Positions 61,836 through 64,000 of a DNA stretch of 64,000 bases are shown in pieces (the first letter of the stretch is position 1; every line of letters begins with the position of its first letter). The stretch lies in contig NZ_RBWY01000002.1 of the NCBI RefSeq assembly GCF_003634275.1, positions 186,001-250,000 on the forward strand. Direction: 5' to 3'. Below the pieces are notes generated by a model. The model had not been told where the DNA came from. It ran no database searches and worked only from the letters and a program-made list of their open reading frames with translations. The position numbers were made by a program, and so were the translations under genes. Source of the stretch: Orbus hercynius. GTDB taxonomy: Bacteria; Pseudomonadota; Gammaproteobacteria; Enterobacterales; Orbaceae.

Positions 61836-63500
61836 CTACTTCGTAATTAATAGTTCTTTTGCATTCGCTAAGGTATTTTCGGTAATGGTGTCTCCGCCTA
61901 ATAATCTGGCTAACTCTTGTAACCGGCTTGGTTTATCTAATTGATTGATTGTCGTTTGCGTATTTTTGCCATCAGTTTGCTTGGCAACAAAGTAGTGATG
62001 ATGGGCATTACCAGCAACTTGAGGTAAGTGAGTCACGGTAATGACTTGGGTGGACTCACCGAGTTTTCGCAGTAAATTACCGACTTTAGCGGCAGTTGGC
62101 CCACTGATACCCACGTCAATTTCATCAAAAATGAGTGCTGGTGTTTCCATTTTTTGTGCCGTAAGCACTTGAATCGTCAACGCAATACGCGAGAGTTCCC
62201 CACCAGAGGCAACTTTACTAATTGGTTGTAGGGGTTGCCCTGGATTGGTGGTAACTAAAAAGGTAATATGATCGATACCCGTTTCGGTTATTTTATTTTG
62301 ATCTGCGACAATATCGATACTAAACTGCCCGTGTGGCATCGAAAGTGCCTGAATATTTTGGCTAATTTTTTCTGATAAAGCCGCGGCGATTTTGATACGT
62401 TTCGCATGCAGCTTTTGTGCGTAAGCGAGCGCAACTTGATAGTATTGTTCAATATCTTTTTTTAGTTGCTCGCCCATTTCATCTTGGTTTGATAATTGTT
62501 TAAATTCATCGAGCAGCTGTTGATGAAATTCTGGTAGTTTATCAGGTTGGATATGGTGTTTACGGGCTAATGAAATTTGTTTGGATAGCCGCTGCTCAAG
62601 CTGCATGACGCGAGAGGGATCAATCTCTAGTGTGTCGACATAGCGGTGCAGTTCATAGCTTGCTTCTTTGAGTTGGATGGTCGCATCCGCTAACATGGTT
62701 GGTACATCAGCGAGCTGTGCATCTAAATGTGCAAGTTCATGCGCTGTGTGAGTTGCACTGTTGAGTTGATTTAAAATATTGAATTCTTGATTTTCTTCTA
62801 ATAAGTTAATGAGTTGATTGCTAAATTTAATCAGTTGTTCGCTGTTAGATAACCGTTTGTATTCGTCATCAATTTGTTGATACTCACCTTCAGAAGGTGA
62901 GAATTCATTGAGCTCTTTTAGCTGATATTGCAATAATTGAATATGTGATTCTCGTTCTTGTTGAGACTTTTGGTATTGTTGATATTGCTCTTTTGCCGAT
63001 TTCCATTGTTTATAAGCGACTTTCATGGCTGATAGCAAGGTATTTTCTGCCATATATTGATCGAGTAAAAGGTGTTGATACTCTGGATGTAAAAGCTGTT
63101 GATGTTCATGTTGACCATGAATCTGAATGAGCATTTGCCCTAATTCTTTTAACTGTGCGATCGGCACAGCTCGTCCATTGATAAATGCTTTTGAGCGGCC
63201 ATCTTGATTCATAACACGTCTTAAAATACACTCATTATGATCATTTAATTGATTATCGGTGAGCCAGGTTAGGGCGCTTGGCGTATCATCAAGTAGAAAA
63301 TGAGCCGAAATATCCAGCCTTTCACTACCATGTTTAATTAAGGATGCTTCGGCTCTGGCACCTAAGCATAGCCCGAGTGCATCAATGGCAATTGATTTTC
63401 CTGCGCCAGTTTCCCCTGTGATGGCGGTCATGCCTTGATTAAAGTCAACGAGTAAGTTATCAACAATTGCAAAGTTATTAACAGTAAGTTGTGTCAGCAT
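61836..63500 (-). CDS. recN: DNA repair protein RecN
   Basis: SMC-like ATPase for double-strand break repair. The 554-aa protein (553 in E. coli) has Walker A GETGAGKS (29-36), a long central coiled coil (about residues 155-370), the signature KVASGGELSRIALTIQVL and Walker B ALIFDEIDVGISGPTAAKVG. A LexA box lies 51 bp upstream, so it is SOS-induced. It is separated from accC by 225 bp including the accC terminator. Confidence 0.97.
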   Translation of the reverse strand: MLTQLTVNNFAIVDNLLVDFNQGMTAITGETGAGKSIAIDALGLCLGARAEASLIKHGSERLDISAHFLLDDTPSALTWLTDNQLNDHNECILRRVMNQDGRSKAFINGRAVPIAQLKELGQMLIQIHGQHEHQQLLHPEYQHLLLDQYMAENTLLSAMKVAYKQWKSAKEQYQQYQKSQQERESHIQLLQYQLKELNEFSPSEGEYQQIDDEYKRLSNSEQLIKFSNQLINLLEENQEFNILNQLNSATHTAHELAHLDAQLADVPTMLADATIQLKEASYELHRYVDTLEIDPSRVMQLEQRLSKQISLARKHHIQPDKLPEFHQQLLDEFKQLSNQDEMGEQLKKDIEQYYQVALAYAQKLHAKRIKIAAALSEKISQNIQALSMPHGQFSIDIVADQNKITETGIDHITFLVTTNPGQPLQPISKVASGGELSRIALTIQVLTAQKMETPALIFDEIDVGISGPTAAKVGNLLRKLGESTQVITVTHLPQVAGNAHHHYFVAKQTDGKNTQTTINQLDKPSRLQELARLLGGDTITENTLANAKELLITK

Positions 63501-63550
63501 ATTAGAATAGTAATTTTAGTGGCATAGGTTAGTATTGTATCATTATATTA

Positions 63551-63566
63551 CTGTAAATAAATACAG
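63551..63566 (-). promoter_or_regulatory. LexA (SOS) box of recN
   Basis: CTGTAAATAAATACAG matches the LexA consensus CTGT-N8-ACAG exactly, with an all-AT spacer. It lies 51 bases before the recN start, overlapping the expected promoter. E. coli recN is likewise LexA-controlled. Confidence 0.85.
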
Positions 63567-63687
63567 TTATTTTATATTAATATTATAGATGGGTATGATT
63601 ATGACGTTTGATATCATGAGAGATAAATCTTAATCTATATTTAAATTGTGGTGTGTAGGCCGTTATTTTAATTTCACACATAAAAAA

Positions 63688-63707
63688 ATAGAGGGTTACC
63701 CCTCTAT
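63688..63707 (-). terminator. accC terminator
   Basis: ATAGAGGG (63688-63695) and CCCTCTAT (63700-63707) form a perfect stem with a 4-base loop; on the minus strand a TTTTTTT run follows, 18 bases beyond the accC stop. Confidence 0.9.
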
Positions 63708-63725
63708 ATATGTTATTTGAATCGA

Positions 63726-64000
63726 TTACTCGTAAATACCCAATTTCTTTTCCAAATAATGGATATTTGTGCCGCCTTTTTCAAAGTTTTCATCATTCAT
63801 GATGTTAACGTGTAAATCAATATTTGTTTTGATACCATCAATCACAAGTTCAGCGAGTGCATTTTTCATTCTAGCAATCGCAATGCTACGCGTTTCGCCG
63901 TAAGTGATAAGTTTACCTATCATTGAATCATAATGTGGTGGAACTGTATATCCGGCATAAATATGTGATTCCCAGCGAATACCAAATCCCCCAGGAGCAT
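63726..64000 (-). CDS. accC: Biotin carboxylase AccC, C-terminal part (start outside window)
   Basis: ATP-grasp subunit of acetyl-CoA carboxylase that carboxylates biotin on AccB. Read from the window edge the frame gives [37 protein letters not shown] and ends [16 protein letters not shown], matching the C-terminal domain of E. coli AccC nearly residue by residue. The ATG at 63923 (MIGKL) is internal, not a start. The rest, and presumably accB, lies beyond 64000. Confidence 0.95.
   Translation of the reverse strand, partial: APGGFGIRWESHIYAGYTVPPHYDSMIGKLITYGETRSIAIARMKNALAELVIDGIKTNIDLHVNIMNDENFEKGGTNIHYLEKKLGIYE

Noticed and set aside
1-64000. CRISPR arrays, insertion sequences, tRNA or rRNA genes, prophage or defence genes
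   Set aside because: No regularly spaced repeats, transposase motifs or recognisable RNA genes were seen on either strand; nearly all coding space is explained by core genes.

Overview
The window is about 64 kb of an AT-rich gammaproteobacterial chromosome carrying almost only core genes. Gene order and protein content (ftsYEX-rpoH, rpsB-tsf-pyrH-frr, hemE-yjaG-hupA, mutH-ygdQ, secB-gpsA-cysE, slmA-dut-coaBC, glnA-glnL-glnG) resemble Enterobacterales and relatives. The low GC and compact versions of several proteins suggest an Orbales-type lineage (Gilliamella/Orbus-like), but that placement is inference. I saw no rRNA, tRNA, insertion sequence, phage gene or CRISPR array.

Layout. 1-5.1 kb: end of rluE, a shikimate dehydrogenase-like gene, ftsY-ftsE-ftsX, rpoH. 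5.1-9.4 kb (minus): an unrecognised small membrane protein, then frr, pyrH, tsf and rpsB. 9.4-18.5 kb: copper ATPase copA, proS, a trifunctional Ada, serine transporter sdaC and serine deaminase sdaB, a small XRE regulator. 18.7-23.7 kb: dnaE, accA, dgkA. 23.7-30.8 kb: a QseBC-type two-component system, a MATE transporter, aspC, syd, ppnN. 31-38 kb: sodA, an LTA-synthase-like membrane phosphotransferase, aqpZ, a cystine-type symporter and a CoA-disulfide-reductase-like flavoprotein. 38-46.4 kb: prfB (programmed +1 frameshift), lysS, hupA, yjaG, hemE, glmU, glmS. 46.7-51 kb: argA, mutH, ygdQ, an FMN reductase, dps. 51-58.5 kb: glnG, glnL, glnA, then yibN, secB, gpsA, cysE. 58.5-64 kb (minus): mscS, slmA, dut, coaBC, recN and the 3' part of accC.

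The most informative non-coding signals are regulatory. rpoH has an exact CRP consensus overlapping a sigma-E-like promoter. sdaC has a class II CRP promoter. argA has tandem ARG boxes with 21-bp phasing. glnA has a sigma-54 promoter with two upstream NtrC-like sites. recN has a LexA box. prfB keeps the autoregulatory frameshift site. A perfect 21-bp inverted repeat lies between glnA and glnL.

I did not find a clear previously undescribed system. The nearest candidates are the unrecognised membrane protein at 5140-5775, the pairing of a cystine-type importer with a thiol-disulfide flavoprotein at 35182-38001, and the glnA-glnL inverted repeat.
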